This document shows, piece after piece, positions 6,679-14,173 of a DNA stretch of 18,162 nucleotides. The stretch lies in NCBI GenBank assembly GCA_020434085.1, contig JAGRBM010000334.1, positions 1 to 18,162 of the forward strand. Direction: 5' to 3'. The stretch's first letter is position 1. Each line of letters begins with the position of its first letter. This DNA comes from Chrysiogenia bacterium (GTDB taxonomy: Bacteria > JAGRBM01). Under the pieces are notes generated by a model that searched no databases, had not been told where the DNA came from, and was given only the letters and a program-made list of their open reading frames with translations. Both the position numbers and the translations under genes were made by a program.

Positions 6679-7389
6679 TCAGCGCGGGCGATGCCGGTAG
6701 GGAAGGGGATCCTCGACGCCCGCCTCGGCAAATCCCTTGAGTCGCAGCAGGCACGAATCGCAGCGCCCGCAGGGGCGGCCCTTTGCGTCCGGGTCGTAGC
6801 ACGAGTGCGTCTTTGAGAAATCCACGCCGAGCTTTACGCCCTTGCGGACGATCTGCGCCTTGCTGAGCTTTAGAAGCGGCGCGCGAATGACGATGCGCTC
6901 GCCCGCGTCGCCGGCGCGGGTGCCAAGGCGCGCGACTCTCTCGAAGGCTTTGAGAAAGTCCGGGCGGCAGTCGGGATAGCCCGAGTAGTCGAGCGCGTTG
7001 GCGCCGATGTAGATCTCCCAGGCGCAGAGGCTCTCGGCCCAGGAGAGCGCGTAGGCCAGAAAGAGCGTGTTGCGTGCCGGGACGTAGGTGATCGGGATCT
7101 CGCCCGACATGGTCTCGACCGAGCGGTTCTTGGGAACCCGCTTGCTCGTATCGGTGAGCGCCGAGGCGGCGCGCCCAGGAAAGGGGATGCGGATGACCTC
7201 GTGGCCGGCAACACCCATGCGCTTTCCGGCGGCGCGGGCGCGGCGGACCTCCACGCTGTGGCGCTGGCCGTAGGAAAAGGTGAGCGCGTGGCATTCGAGC
7301 CCCGCGGCCTGCGCCTGTGCCAGGGTGACGGTGGAATCCAGGCCGCCCGAGAAGAGGACGACCGCACGCTTATTGGACGCTCTTGCCAC
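6679..7389 (-). CDS. queC: 7-cyano-7-deazaguanine (preQ0) synthase QueC
   Basis: A 236-residue ATP-dependent enzyme that converts 7-carboxy-7-deazaguanine plus ammonia to preQ0, in the queuosine pathway. The PP-loop SGGLDST (residues 14-20) binds ATP, and FSYGQRHSVEV and the ARN motif are characteristic. Four Cys ligands of the structural zinc are present: Cys197, Cys207, Cys210 and Cys213 (HSCYDP, then CGRCDSC). I place the start at the GTG at 7389, four bases after the queE stop, because the fold begins at KRAVVLFSGGLDS. An ATG at 7461 would add 24 residues that are only queE sequence in another frame. The close spacing indicates co-transcription and probably coupled translation with queE. 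Confidence 0.95.
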   Translation of the reverse strand: MARASNKRAVVLFSGGLDSTVTLAQAQAAGLECHALTFSYGQRHSVEVRRARAAGKRMGVAGHEVIRIPFPGRAASALTDTSKRVPKNRSVETMSGEIPITYVPARNTLFLAYALSWAESLCAWEIYIGANALDYSGYPDCRPDFLKAFERVARLGTRAGDAGERIVIRAPLLKLSKAQIVRKGVKLGVDFSKTHSCYDPDAKGRPCGRCDSCLLRLKGFAEAGVEDPLPYRHRPR

Positions 7390-7393
7390 GGGC

Positions 7394-8038
7394 CTAGACG
7401 CCTGCCTCCACGTCGGGCCAGAGCTGCTTGTGAAGCTGGAGCTGCAGGCGCGCGGGCGCATGCGCTTCCTTCATCCACTCGGCGAGCTTCGTGGGTTCGA
7501 GCTTTCCGTGCACCGGCGAGAACAGAATCGCGCGCACGCGCCGGGCCAGGTTGCGCTCGGAAATGGCGCGCATGCTCCAGTCGAAGTCCTCGCGCGAGGA
7601 AATGACGAACTTGAGCTCGTCGTTCTCGTCGAGGTGTTCGATGTTGCTCCAGCGGTTCTTCGATTCTTCGCCGGAGTCCGGGCACTTGAGGTCCATGATG
7701 ACCTGTACCTTGTGAGGTACTTCGTCGATGGAGAGCGCGCCGCTGGTCTCCAGCATCACCTCGTAATCTTCGTCGAGCAGGATGTGCAGCAGATCGATGC
7801 ACTTGGACTGGGCCAGCGGTTCGCCACCGGTCACTTCGACGAGTCGGCAGCCGTGGCTGCGCACTTCGCCCAGGATCTGGTGCAGGGTCATCTGCTTGCC
7901 GCCGTGAAACGCATACTCGGTATCGCACCAGGTGCAGCGCAGCGGGCACCCGGTCAGGCGAATGAACACGCACGGTCGCCCGGCGTTGGTCGATTCACCC
8001 TGAATCGAATAGAAGATTTCTGTAACCTGCAGGCTCAT
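7394..8038 (-). CDS. queE: 7-carboxy-7-deazaguanine synthase QueE (radical SAM)
   Basis: A 214-residue radical S-adenosylmethionine enzyme that contracts the ring of 6-carboxytetrahydropterin to 7-carboxy-7-deazaguanine; its product is the QueC substrate. The family start EIFYSIQGEST is present. The [4Fe-4S] ligands are Cys31, Cys35 and Cys38 in a canonical CX3CX2C (GCPLRCTWCDTEYAF), followed by the magnesium-contacting Asp-Thr. VTGGEPL is the SAM-binding glycine-rich motif. The ATG overlaps the stop codon of the preceding gene in an ATGA arrangement (8035-8038), so translation is probably coupled. queD and queF are not in the window. Confidence 0.95.
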   Translation of the reverse strand: MSLQVTEIFYSIQGESTNAGRPCVFIRLTGCPLRCTWCDTEYAFHGGKQMTLHQILGEVRSHGCRLVEVTGGEPLAQSKCIDLLHILLDEDYEVMLETSGALSIDEVPHKVQVIMDLKCPDSGEESKNRWSNIEHLDENDELKFVISSREDFDWSMRAISERNLARRVRAILFSPVHGKLEPTKLAEWMKEAHAPARLQLQLHKQLWPDVEAGV

Positions 8039-8532
8039 GCGGGTGGGTCTGCCTCGTCGCTTCTCAGCGGAATCTCATATTCTCTATTTCTTAGCGCAAG
8101 AACGTAGCGTCCGTCACTTGTTTCGCGGATATATCGGGCCAGCGTCAGGTGCGGGCCCCGCCGGAACTTGGTGCGCAGCCCGCGTGAGTCGGTGCAGATG
8201 AGCGCCCCGTCGGCGGCGGTGGCGAGCGTGGCGGGATCGAGCCTCTCGCGCGCGCCGGAGGCCAGCGTGAGCAGCACTTCCTCCAGAACGTCCCCAGCGG
8301 CACGCAGGGCGAGTTCCTCCACGAAAGAGGGGGCATCGTCCACTCGCACCGTACAGATCTCGCCTTCGCATTCGAGCTTGTACGAGTCTCCCTCTGCATA
8401 GATATCGCGAAAGAACTGACGGGCGAGTTCGGGATCGCTCACCGGGTTGCGCCCATAGCTCCAGCGCCCGGCCGCATCGAGGCGGTAGACGTAGCGGCGT
8501 TTGGACAGGTCTCGTGGGCGGGATGGGCTCAT
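8035..8532 (-). CDS. Conserved hypothetical protein, DUF1285/DUF4505-like
   Basis: A 165-residue soluble protein without signal peptide or membrane segment. Recognisable elements are RRYVYRLDAAGRW near the N-terminus, FFRDIY, VRVDDAPSFVEEL in the middle, and a terminal RYVLALRNREYEIPL. The pattern (aromatic start, helix with FF, then a VxVDDAPxxV strand) reminds me of the DUF1285 and UPF0598/DUF4505 families, both of unknown function. This is a resemblance, not a firm assignment. The start at 8532 is the first ATG before the conserved part; an in-frame ATG at 8598 is possible, and neither has a strong ribosome binding site. Its stop overlaps the queE start (ATGA), so it is the lead gene of the queE-queC unit and may be linked to queuosine or tRNA modification. 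Confidence 0.7.
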   Translation of the reverse strand: MSPSRPRDLSKRRYVYRLDAAGRWSYGRNPVSDPELARQFFRDIYAEGDSYKLECEGEICTVRVDDAPSFVEELALRAAGDVLEEVLLTLASGARERLDPATLATAADGALICTDSRGLRTKFRRGPHLTLARYIRETSDGRYVLALRNREYEIPLRSDEADPPA

Positions 8533-8599
8533 TTTGATCGACCGGGTCTGCTCCAGCGCGTCGGGCTTTCGAACGCTGCGTCCGAATTCGGGAAACATT

Positions 8600-8620
8600 C
8601 GGCAGGCGCGGAGCCTGCCG
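8600..8620. promoter_or_regulatory. Hairpin in the divergent region between the DUF-queE-queC unit and comM
   Basis: A perfect 8-bp stem (8600-8607 CGGCAGGC with 8613-8620 GCCTGCCG, 5-base loop) lies in the 185-bp space between the divergent genes. A second small palindrome, TTGG-TG-CCAA, is at 8650-8659. No convincing -35/-10 pair is seen on either strand, so the promoters here remain unassigned. Confidence 0.3.
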
Positions 8621-8717
8621 CGCCTCGTATTCTTAGTGATTTCGGGGCCTTGGTGCCAACACGATTGCGGCACGCCAATTGCGCTGCACTTCTCCGGGAA
8701 AGCTGGAGGACGTTTAC

Positions 8718-10268
8718 ATGTTGGCCAAAGTCTATTCGAGCGCCGTGCTGGGAATCGACGCCTACCGCCTGAGCGTGGAGGCCGACCTGGCCTTCGGACT
8801 GCCGGCCTACGCGACGGTCGGTCTGCCCGAGGGGGCGGTCAAGGAGGGGCGCGAGCGCATTCGCGCCGCGATCAAAAACTCCGGTTACGACTTTCCGCCC
8901 CGGCGGATCACGGTGAACCTGGCGCCCGCCGACATCCGCAAGGAAGGCACGGCGCTCGACCTGCCGGCCTCCATCGCGATCCTTGCGGCAACCGGCCAGG
9001 TCTCGAAGGACCGGCTCCAGCAGTTTCTCATCCTGGGTGAGCTCTCACTCGATGGCGCCGTCAAACCGGTGCGCGGCGTGCTTTCGGTGGCGGCGCTCGC
9101 CCGCAAGATGGGAGTCGACGGCCTCATCGTTCCCGCCGCCAACGCGCGCGAGGCCGCTGTTGTGGACGGCGTGCAGGTGCTCCCGGTGCGCCGCCTCTCC
9201 CAGCTCGTCGAGTTTTTAAACGGCCACCAGGACCTCCCGCGCTTTGAACCGGGGGCCGCGGCCGCCGAAGAGGCAGATCCGCTTCCGCCCATGCTCGACT
9301 TTCTCGATGTGCGCGGGCAGGAACATGCCAAACGCGCCCTCGAAGTGGCCGCCGCCGGTGGGCACAACGTGCTGCTCATCGGGCCGCCGGGTTCGGGAAA
9401 GACAATGCTCGCCAAGCGGCTGCCGGGAATCCTGCCGAACATGGATTTCGAGGAAGCACTCGAGACCACGAAGATCTACTCGGTCTCGGGCAAGGCCGGC
9501 ACGCGGCGCGGCCTGATGAGCGCGCGCCCGTTTCGCTCGCCCCACCACACGGTCTCCGATGTGGGGCTCACCGGCGGCGGGGCCGTACCGCGCCCCGGAG
9601 AGGTCTCGCTCGCACACAACGGTGTGCTCTTTCTCGACGAGCTCCCCGAGTTCAAGAAGAACGCCCTCGAAGTCTTGCGCCAACCCATGGAAGACGGCCG
9701 CGTCACCATTGCGCGCGCGAGCATGACGCTTACCTATCCGAGCGCCTTCATGTTGGTCGCAGCGATGAACCCTTGCCCGTGCGGCTACCTCGGAGATCCT
9801 CAGCACGAGTGCGTCGATTCCCAGCAGAACGTGCAGCGTTATCGCTCGCGCATCTCGGGCCCGCTCATGGACCGCATCGACATCCAGATCGAAGTGCCCA
9901 GGGTGCGCTACCAGGATCTCGCTGACGAGCGCAGGGGGGAGGGCTCCACGGAAATCCGCGCCCGCGTCGGAGCCGCGCGCGCCATTCAGCACGAGCGTTT
10001 CGCCGCTGCAGCGGGCCCGATGGGTCCGCACGTTGCCTGCAATGCGCGGATGAGCAGCGCCCAGCGCGAGCGCTTTTGCGAGATCGATTCCGAGGGCCAC
10101 CGCCTGCTCGAAATGGTCGTCGACCGCATGGGGCTCTCAGGCAGGGCCTTCGACCGGATTCTCAAGGTCTCACGCACCATCGCCGACCTCGAAGGGGCCG
10201 AGCGGATCTCGGTGGCGCATCTTTCGGAGGCGATTCAATACCGGAGCCTGGATCGGAACCGTTGGTGA
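8718..10268 (+). CDS. comM: ComM/YifB family Mg-chelatase-like AAA+ ATPase
   Basis: A 516-residue AAA+ protein of the full ComM length. The N-terminal ChlI-type domain (about 1-180: [46 protein letters not shown]) precedes the ATPase domain with Walker A GPPGSGKT (222-229) and Walker B VLFLDE (303-308). The family-specific segments [10 protein letters not shown] and [11 protein letters not shown] (Cys353, Cys355, then Cys365) follow, with [10 protein letters not shown] after that. In naturally transformable bacteria ComM is a hexameric helicase that drives branch migration during integration of incoming DNA; homologues also occur in species not known to transform. The start at 8718 has GGAGG 8 bases upstream; the in-frame ATG at 8679 lacks a ribosome binding site. 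The next ORF begins 10 bp after the stop. Confidence 0.95.
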   Translation: MLAKVYSSAVLGIDAYRLSVEADLAFGLPAYATVGLPEGAVKEGRERIRAAIKNSGYDFPPRRITVNLAPADIRKEGTALDLPASIAILAATGQVSKDRLQQFLILGELSLDGAVKPVRGVLSVAALARKMGVDGLIVPAANAREAAVVDGVQVLPVRRLSQLVEFLNGHQDLPRFEPGAAAAEEADPLPPMLDFLDVRGQEHAKRALEVAAAGGHNVLLIGPPGSGKTMLAKRLPGILPNMDFEEALETTKIYSVSGKAGTRRGLMSARPFRSPHHTVSDVGLTGGGAVPRPGEVSLAHNGVLFLDELPEFKKNALEVLRQPMEDGRVTIARASMTLTYPSAFMLVAAMNPCPCGYLGDPQHECVDSQQNVQRYRSRISGPLMDRIDIQIEVPRVRYQDLADERRGEGSTEIRARVGAARAIQHERFAAAAGPMGPHVACNARMSSAQRERFCEIDSEGHRLLEMVVDRMGLSGRAFDRILKVSRTIADLEGAERISVAHLSEAIQYRSLDRNRW

Positions 10269-10278
10269 GGGGGGGGAG

Positions 10279-10842
10279 ATGAGTAGAGAGTGGGAAGCCA
10301 ATCGAAGCGGGAACCGCGGGGAGCGGCGCTGGGGTGCAGGTGAGCCACGGCACAGTGAGCAATCGGGGCCTCGCCAGCCACGCGGGCGGGAAGTGGAAGG
10401 AAATCGTGAACGTGATCGTGGACGTGCTCGTGCTCGACGCGACGACGGGGATCAGGAACGACCACGCGGGGGAACCCGCAGGGCCGACGGCGACCGCGAG
10501 TACACGCTCTCTCACGAACGTCTTGATGTTTATCAGGCTGCAATCGAACTGGTCGCAACTTCGGCGAGGATCATCGATGATTTACCCAGGGGAAGCTCAT
10601 TTGTTTCAGACCAGCTTCGGCGGGCTGCGCTTTCAGTTCCTCTGAACATCGCCGAAGGGGGAGGGAAGCCTACCGACGGGGATCGCAAGCGATTTCTCGC
10701 CATTGCGCGTGGTTCGGCAATGGAGTGTGGGGCGATACTGGATGCGGGGTTTGCGCTACAGGTGATCGAGCGCGATCTACATCAGCGTGCCAAGGCGCTG
10801 GTTGTGCGTCTCGTTGCCATGCTCAGTAAAATGTGTCGCTGA
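10279..10842 (+). CDS. Four-helix-bundle protein (23S rRNA IVS protein family), with unusual N-terminal extension
   Basis: The conserved part is residues 77-187 (from about 10507): SHERLDVYQAAIELV, then QLRRAALSVPLNIAEG (112-127), RKRFLAIARGSAMECGAILDA, and a last helix. This is the family of proteins encoded in 23S rRNA intervening sequences and related to the Avd protein of diversity-generating retroelements, a small basic four-helix bundle. The true start is uncertain. No ATG, GTG or TTG lies in frame between the left repeat arm and the conserved domain, so translation must begin upstream: at ATG 10279 (given here, preceded by a G-run) or GTG 10393. The resulting 76-residue extension is Arg/Gly/Asp-rich and partly encoded by the hexamer repeat (RERDRGRARARR). 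The function is not established for the family; nucleic-acid binding is suspected. It directly follows comM. Confidence 0.8.
   Translation: MSREWEANRSGNRGERRWGAGEPRHSEQSGPRQPRGREVEGNRERDRGRARARRDDGDQERPRGGTRRADGDREYTLSHERLDVYQAAIELVATSARIIDDLPRGSSFVSDQLRRAALSVPLNIAEGGGKPTDGDRKRFLAIARGSAMECGAILDAGFALQVIERDLHQRAKALVVRLVAMLSKMCR
10405..10437. repeat. Left arm of inverted repeat flanking the four-helix-bundle gene
   Basis: The arm is five CGTGNN hexamers (NN = AA, AT, GA, CT, CT) followed by CGA. Its reverse complement matches 10854-10886 at 30 of 33 positions. The 22 bases nearest the gene (10416-10437) match perfectly. The hexamers are in phase with the open reading frame, every second codon being CGT (Arg). 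Confidence 0.85.
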
Positions 10843-10853
10843 GCGAGTGTTAT

Positions 10854-10886
10854 TCGAGCACGAGCACGTCCACGACTACGCTCACG
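10854..10886. repeat. Right arm of inverted repeat flanking the four-helix-bundle gene
   Basis: The arm is built of NNCACG-type hexamers in the reverse order of the left arm. The 22 gene-proximal bases (10854-10875) are a perfect complement of 10416-10437, and three mismatches fall in the outer 11 bases. It begins 11 bases after the stop codon. In RNA the two arms would form a long stem closing a 416-base loop that holds the conserved coding region. Confidence 0.85.
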
Positions 10887-10949
10887 ACTGCATCAACACC
10901 CCATGCCCAAAGGCTTGCGAGAGGCCTGAACGCTATCTCTCGCTACCCA

Positions 10950-12185
10950 CTACGCCCGGCGCTGCTGAAAGGCTTTGAGGCCATTGGCCAGCATGGTTCT
11001 TGTCGCCGCGCCCCAGACGGTCATGTTCCGGCTGGGGCGCTGGCCGCGGCCCATGCGGGCAAGTTGCTGCTCGTACCAGGTGATCTCCACCATTCCCATC
11101 TTGTCGAGCGCGCCGATGCCGGTGCTGAGCTTGCGCATGGGGGCTTCGTAATCGGCCCCCGAGAGAATCTTGTTGGGAAGCTCGGGGTCGACGCACAGGG
11201 GGCGAGCAAGGCCGACCAGATCGACCGCGCCGCTCTGAATCGCGCGGGCCATGCCGCGGGCGGTGCGGAATCCGCCGGTCAGTGCCAGGGGAACTTTCAC
11301 GCGCTTTCTCGCCTTCTCGGCAAAGTCCATGAAGAAGGCCTCGCGCTCGCGGGTGCTCTTCTTGGAAACAAACATCTCGGGGCTCTCGTAACTGCCGCCC
11401 GAGATCTCGATCAGATCGATGCCCGCCTTGTCGAGCTCGGCCACCACGTCGAGGGATTCCTCATCGGTAAAGCCGCCCTTCATGAAGTCGGCGGAGTTGA
11501 GTTTGATGGAGACGGGAAAATCCTCGCCGACTGCCGCGCGCATGCTCTGGTAGACCTGGAGTGCGAAGCGGCGGCGGTTCTCCGCGCTGCCGCCCCATTC
11601 ATCGGTGCGCTGGTTGTGGCGCGGGGAGAGGAACTGGCTCACGAGGTAACCGTGGGCGCCGTGGATCTGCACGCCGCTAAAGCCCGCCTTCTTTGCGAGT
11701 CCCGCGGTGCGCCCGAAGCGCGCAATGAGCTCTTCGATTTCGTCGCCGCTCAGCTCGCGCGGAACGCCGAAGGCGCTCTTCATGCCGGTGCCCTCGAGCG
11801 GGATCGCGGAGGGGGCAACGGCCTGCTGCGCCGAGATTCCCTTGGGCTGCTGCTTTCCCGGATGGTTGATCTGCATCCACAGATGCGCGCCGTTGCCGGT
11901 GCCGGCGTTGGCCCAGGCCTTGTGTTTTGTAAGTGCGTGATCGTCTTCGAGAGCGACGTTGCCGGGCTCGCCGAGCGCGCGGCTGTCGATCATCACATTG
12001 CCGGTGACAACCACGCCGGTTCCGCCCGAGGCAAAGGTGCCGTAGAGGCGCGCATGGTTTGGGGTAGGGTCGTGGGCGTTGTCGGCAATGCCCTCGCTCA
12101 TCGCGGACTTCAAGAACCGGTTCTTGATGGTGGCGCCGCACCGAAGGGTGATCGGCGCGCCGAGGATTTCGCTGGGTGTGCTCAT
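10950..12185 (-). CDS. NADH:flavin oxidoreductase, old yellow enzyme family
   Basis: A 411-residue FMN-dependent TIM-barrel reductase without the extra FAD/NAD domains of the 2,4-dienoyl-CoA reductase type. Family signatures are KNRFLKSAMSEG near the N-terminus, the substrate-anion pair His175/His178 and Tyr180 in QIHGAHGYLVSQF, SPRHNQRTDEWGGSAENR, and the phosphate-binding ALTGGFRT and LVGLARPL segments near the C-terminus. Members reduce activated C=C bonds (enones, nitro compounds, trans-enoyl derivatives) with NAD(P)H. The substrate here is unknown. The start at 12185 has GGGAGG upstream. It is transcribed divergently from the diiron protein gene, so the two may share regulation. No clear terminator follows; its 3' end faces the right repeat arm. 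Confidence 0.92.
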   Translation of the reverse strand: MSTPSEILGAPITLRCGATIKNRFLKSAMSEGIADNAHDPTPNHARLYGTFASGGTGVVVTGNVMIDSRALGEPGNVALEDDHALTKHKAWANAGTGNGAHLWMQINHPGKQQPKGISAQQAVAPSAIPLEGTGMKSAFGVPRELSGDEIEELIARFGRTAGLAKKAGFSGVQIHGAHGYLVSQFLSPRHNQRTDEWGGSAENRRRFALQVYQSMRAAVGEDFPVSIKLNSADFMKGGFTDEESLDVVAELDKAGIDLIEISGGSYESPEMFVSKKSTREREAFFMDFAEKARKRVKVPLALTGGFRTARGMARAIQSGAVDLVGLARPLCVDPELPNKILSGADYEAPMRKLSTGIGALDKMGMVEITWYEQQLARMGRGQRPSRNMTVWGAATRTMLANGLKAFQQRRA

Positions 12186-12478
12186 GGCTGTCCCTCCCGC
12201 CTGTGCTGGGGTGTTGATGCCGCCGCGGCGCGAAAGGGCTCCGGCCGGTGCCGCGGTGTGACAAATTATCCTAATTGATTCAGGAACTTGCGGCTTCGCT
12301 GAATGGTATTCAACGAAAATTGCAGCGGCGCGTCACGGAATAATCGTATTATTCCAGTGGGTTGCGAGAATCCGCTTGAAACTGACTCTGCTATCAGTTA
12401 GAAAATACTCGAGCCACCGACCGAATGGTCAGGGGCGAATAGAACAACTTTCTAGTTTTCGGCAAGGAGCCACCCGCC
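12186..12478. promoter_or_regulatory. AT-rich divergent control region with palindromes
   Basis: This 293-bp gap between the OYE gene and the diiron gene has lower GC content than its surroundings. For the rightward gene a candidate promoter is TTGAAA (12376-12381), 17 bp, TAGAAA (12399-12404). A perfect palindrome of 8-bp arms (12337-12344 with 12348-12355, centre CGT) lies upstream, and GACC-GAAT-GGTC (12419-12430) lies where transcription would start. For the leftward gene only a possible -10 (GATAAT on the minus strand, 12265-12270) is seen. The palindromes are seen directly; operator function is inference. Confidence 0.5.
12419..12430. promoter_or_regulatory. TetR-like operator candidate
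   Basis: The dyad GACC-GAAT-GGTC sits about 8-19 bases downstream of the predicted transcription start of the diiron protein gene. It resembles the ACCGACCG...GGTC dyads bound by several TetR-family repressors. No regulator gene is present in the window to match it. Confidence 0.3.
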
Positions 12479-13444
12479 ATGCAACTTGATCTCGACAAGA
12501 TGCTCGACCGCTGCAACAAGGGTCAGTGGAACGTCAACGACTTCGACTGGTCGCAGAAGCCCAAGGTCAAACTCTCCAAGGAGAAGGAGATCCGCGTCTG
12601 CTACTACTACATGAACATGTCCTACATCGAGCGACTGGCCGGCGCGCTCTTCCTGGCCCTCTCCAAGCGCATGACCGACCCGCGTCTGAAGGCGATCTAC
12701 GAGACCTTCTACGAGGACGAGATCCGCCACAGCCATGCTGCGGCCAAGCTGATGGACTACTTCGACGTCCACCAGTACCGCTTCTACACGCCCAATCAGG
12801 CGATGCTGCGTTTCATCCCGTACTTCACGCGCTCGGTTGAGACGCTCAACCCGGCTTTTGCCAATTCCTTCATTCTGGGCGGCGAGCTCATCCTCGACAT
12901 CGCGCTGCTTCGCAGCCTCAATGAATACGTCGACGACCCCATGAGCCGCGCAGTCGTGGAAAAGATCAATCAGGACGAGTCGCGCCACATTGCCATGGAC
13001 TTCTTCATGACCGAATACTGCGCCGAGCACGAACTCAAGCCGGTCAAGGACAATGGCAAGAAGGGGCTGATGAACCCGGACTTCCGCGGCGTGCTCACCT
13101 GGGGTCCCCCGTTCTTCAACGAAGTGTTCTTCCGCCCCATGCAGTTCATGGACCCCAAGCAGAAGCAGATGAAGGAAGTCGCCAAGCGCCTGCGCCGTTT
13201 CTACATGCGCCCCGAGGTTCAGGGCAATCCGGTGGTGCGTGATACGAACGCCATGTTCGAGCGCCTTGAATCGCCGCTGGGCCGCCGGCTGGCCGGGCTG
13301 GGCAATGCGATCTCGAAGGCCACCACAGGCATCGACTTCGGTTTTGCCGCGGAGGCCACTAAGGACAAGATCCGCCCGCCCAAGGATTGGGACACCAAGG
13401 AAGGGGCCGATCAGTTGGCCCGCGCCCTGGTGGAGAGCAACTAG
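12479..13444 (+). CDS. Uncharacterised diiron ferritin-like protein
   Basis: A 321-residue soluble protein with a complete carboxylate-bridged diiron ligand set in two helix pairs: Glu51 (YIERLAG) with Glu81-xx-His84 (DEIRHSH), and Glu136 (GGELILD) with Glu167-xx-His170 (DESRHIAMD). These fit the ferritin-like oxygenase/N-oxygenase superfamily, in which the diiron centre activates O2. The extra His four residues before the last Glu, as found in AurF-type N-oxygenases, is Ile163 here, so it is probably not an AurF orthologue. The C-terminal third (about 190-321) is basic and has no motif I recognise. AAGGAG lies 9 bases before the ATG. It has its own terminator and probably its own regulated promoter. 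The substrate is unknown; a lipid or fatty-acid oxidation role is possible but unsupported. Confidence 0.75.
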   Translation: MQLDLDKMLDRCNKGQWNVNDFDWSQKPKVKLSKEKEIRVCYYYMNMSYIERLAGALFLALSKRMTDPRLKAIYETFYEDEIRHSHAAAKLMDYFDVHQYRFYTPNQAMLRFIPYFTRSVETLNPAFANSFILGGELILDIALLRSLNEYVDDPMSRAVVEKINQDESRHIAMDFFMTEYCAEHELKPVKDNGKKGLMNPDFRGVLTWGPPFFNEVFFRPMQFMDPKQKQMKEVAKRLRRFYMRPEVQGNPVVRDTNAMFERLESPLGRRLAGLGNAISKATTGIDFGFAAEATKDKIRPPKDWDTKEGADQLARALVESN

Positions 13445-13469
13445 GGCAAGTCAGAATAGATCAACGGGG

Positions 13470-13504
13470 AGGGCCGGTTCCGCAGGGACCGGCCCTTCGT
13501 TTTT
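13470..13504 (+). terminator. Intrinsic terminator after the diiron protein gene
   Basis: A 12-bp stem with one G-T pair (13470-13481 with 13485-13496, loop GCA) is followed by TCGTTTTT. This is a textbook rho-independent terminator that separates the diiron gene from the methyltransferase gene. Confidence 0.9.
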
Positions 13505-13553
13505 GAGGTGCCGAGCGACTAGGCTTGCGCCGTCAGTGTTTGAGGAGATTGTC

Positions 13554-14162
13554 ATGGGTTTTTATGAAGATGAAATCTTTTCGCGGTTCGCCGATTTTGC
13601 GATGCAGCCCTTTGGCCACCTGCGCGAGCGTGCGCTGGAAAAGGCAAAGGGGCGCGTGCTGGAGATCGGACACGGTTCGGGGCTCAACCTCGAACACCTG
13701 CCCGAGGCAGTCACCGAGCTGATCGGTGTCGACCCCTCCGGCGGCATGCTGCGCAAGAGCCTGCCGCGCCAGGCAAAGGTGAAGTTCCCGGTGACCATCC
13801 TCAAGGAAGGGGCCGAGAAGATCTCCGAGCCCGACGCGTCCTTCGATACGGTCATTACGACCCTTACCTTTTGTACCATTCCAGATCCCGTTGCGGCGGC
13901 TAAAGAGGCTCGCCGCCTCATCAAACCCGGCGGGAGTTTCCTGTTTCTCGAACACGTGCGCCATCCCGAGCCGGGCGTGGAGAAGTGGCAGAACCGGCTC
14001 AACCCGGTGTGGAAGAAAGTCTTTTGCGGGTGCAATCTCAATCGCGATACCTGGACCATCTTTGAAGAAGCGGGCTTCGATCTCTCCGATTGCCGGCGCA
14101 TTCAGGTCGAGGGCCCCCGCATCGTTGAAGAGCTGATCGTGGGCGAGGCCCATCCGGTCTGA
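13554..14162 (+). CDS. Class I SAM-dependent methyltransferase, METTL7/UbiE-like
   Basis: A 202-residue methyltransferase. Motif I is VLEIGHGSGLN (35-45), Asp60 in GVDPS binds the SAM ribose, and FDTVITTLTFCTI followed by LIKPGGSFLFLEH are the usual motifs II and III. The C-terminal segment NRLNPVWKKVFCGC then NLNRDTW and FEEAGF strongly recalls the METTL7 branch (lipid- or thiol-directed methyltransferases), which is related to UbiE and phospholipid N-methyltransferases. The start at 13554 has GAGGAG 6 bases upstream; the frame stays open far upstream inside the diiron gene, but that part is only a shadow. The NnrS-like gene starts 11 bp after the stop, so the two are probably one transcript. 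Substrate unknown. Confidence 0.88.
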   Translation: MGFYEDEIFSRFADFAMQPFGHLRERALEKAKGRVLEIGHGSGLNLEHLPEAVTELIGVDPSGGMLRKSLPRQAKVKFPVTILKEGAEKISEPDASFDTVITTLTFCTIPDPVAAAKEARRLIKPGGSFLFLEHVRHPEPGVEKWQNRLNPVWKKVFCGCNLNRDTWTIFEEAGFDLSDCRRIQVEGPRIVEELIVGEAHPV

Positions 14163-14173
14163 CAGGCCCGCCG

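Noticed and set aside
7390-7461. Extended queC start at the ATG at 7461
   Set aside because: The extra 24 residues are out-of-frame queE sequence, and QueC proteins begin just before the SGGLDS loop; the GTG at 7389 fits better.
10405-10886. CRISPR array or variable tandem repeat
   Set aside because: The repeats are two inverted arms of degenerate hexamers around a gene, not direct repeats with equal spacers.
10833-12278. 481-codon open frame opposite the old-yellow-enzyme gene
   Set aside because: Longer than the real gene, but without domains or a ribosome binding site; the OYE frame carries complete family signatures.
13239-13553. N-terminal extension of the methyltransferase into the diiron gene
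   Set aside because: The frame is open but crosses the strong terminator at 13470-13504; GAGGAG before the ATG at 13554 marks the real start.
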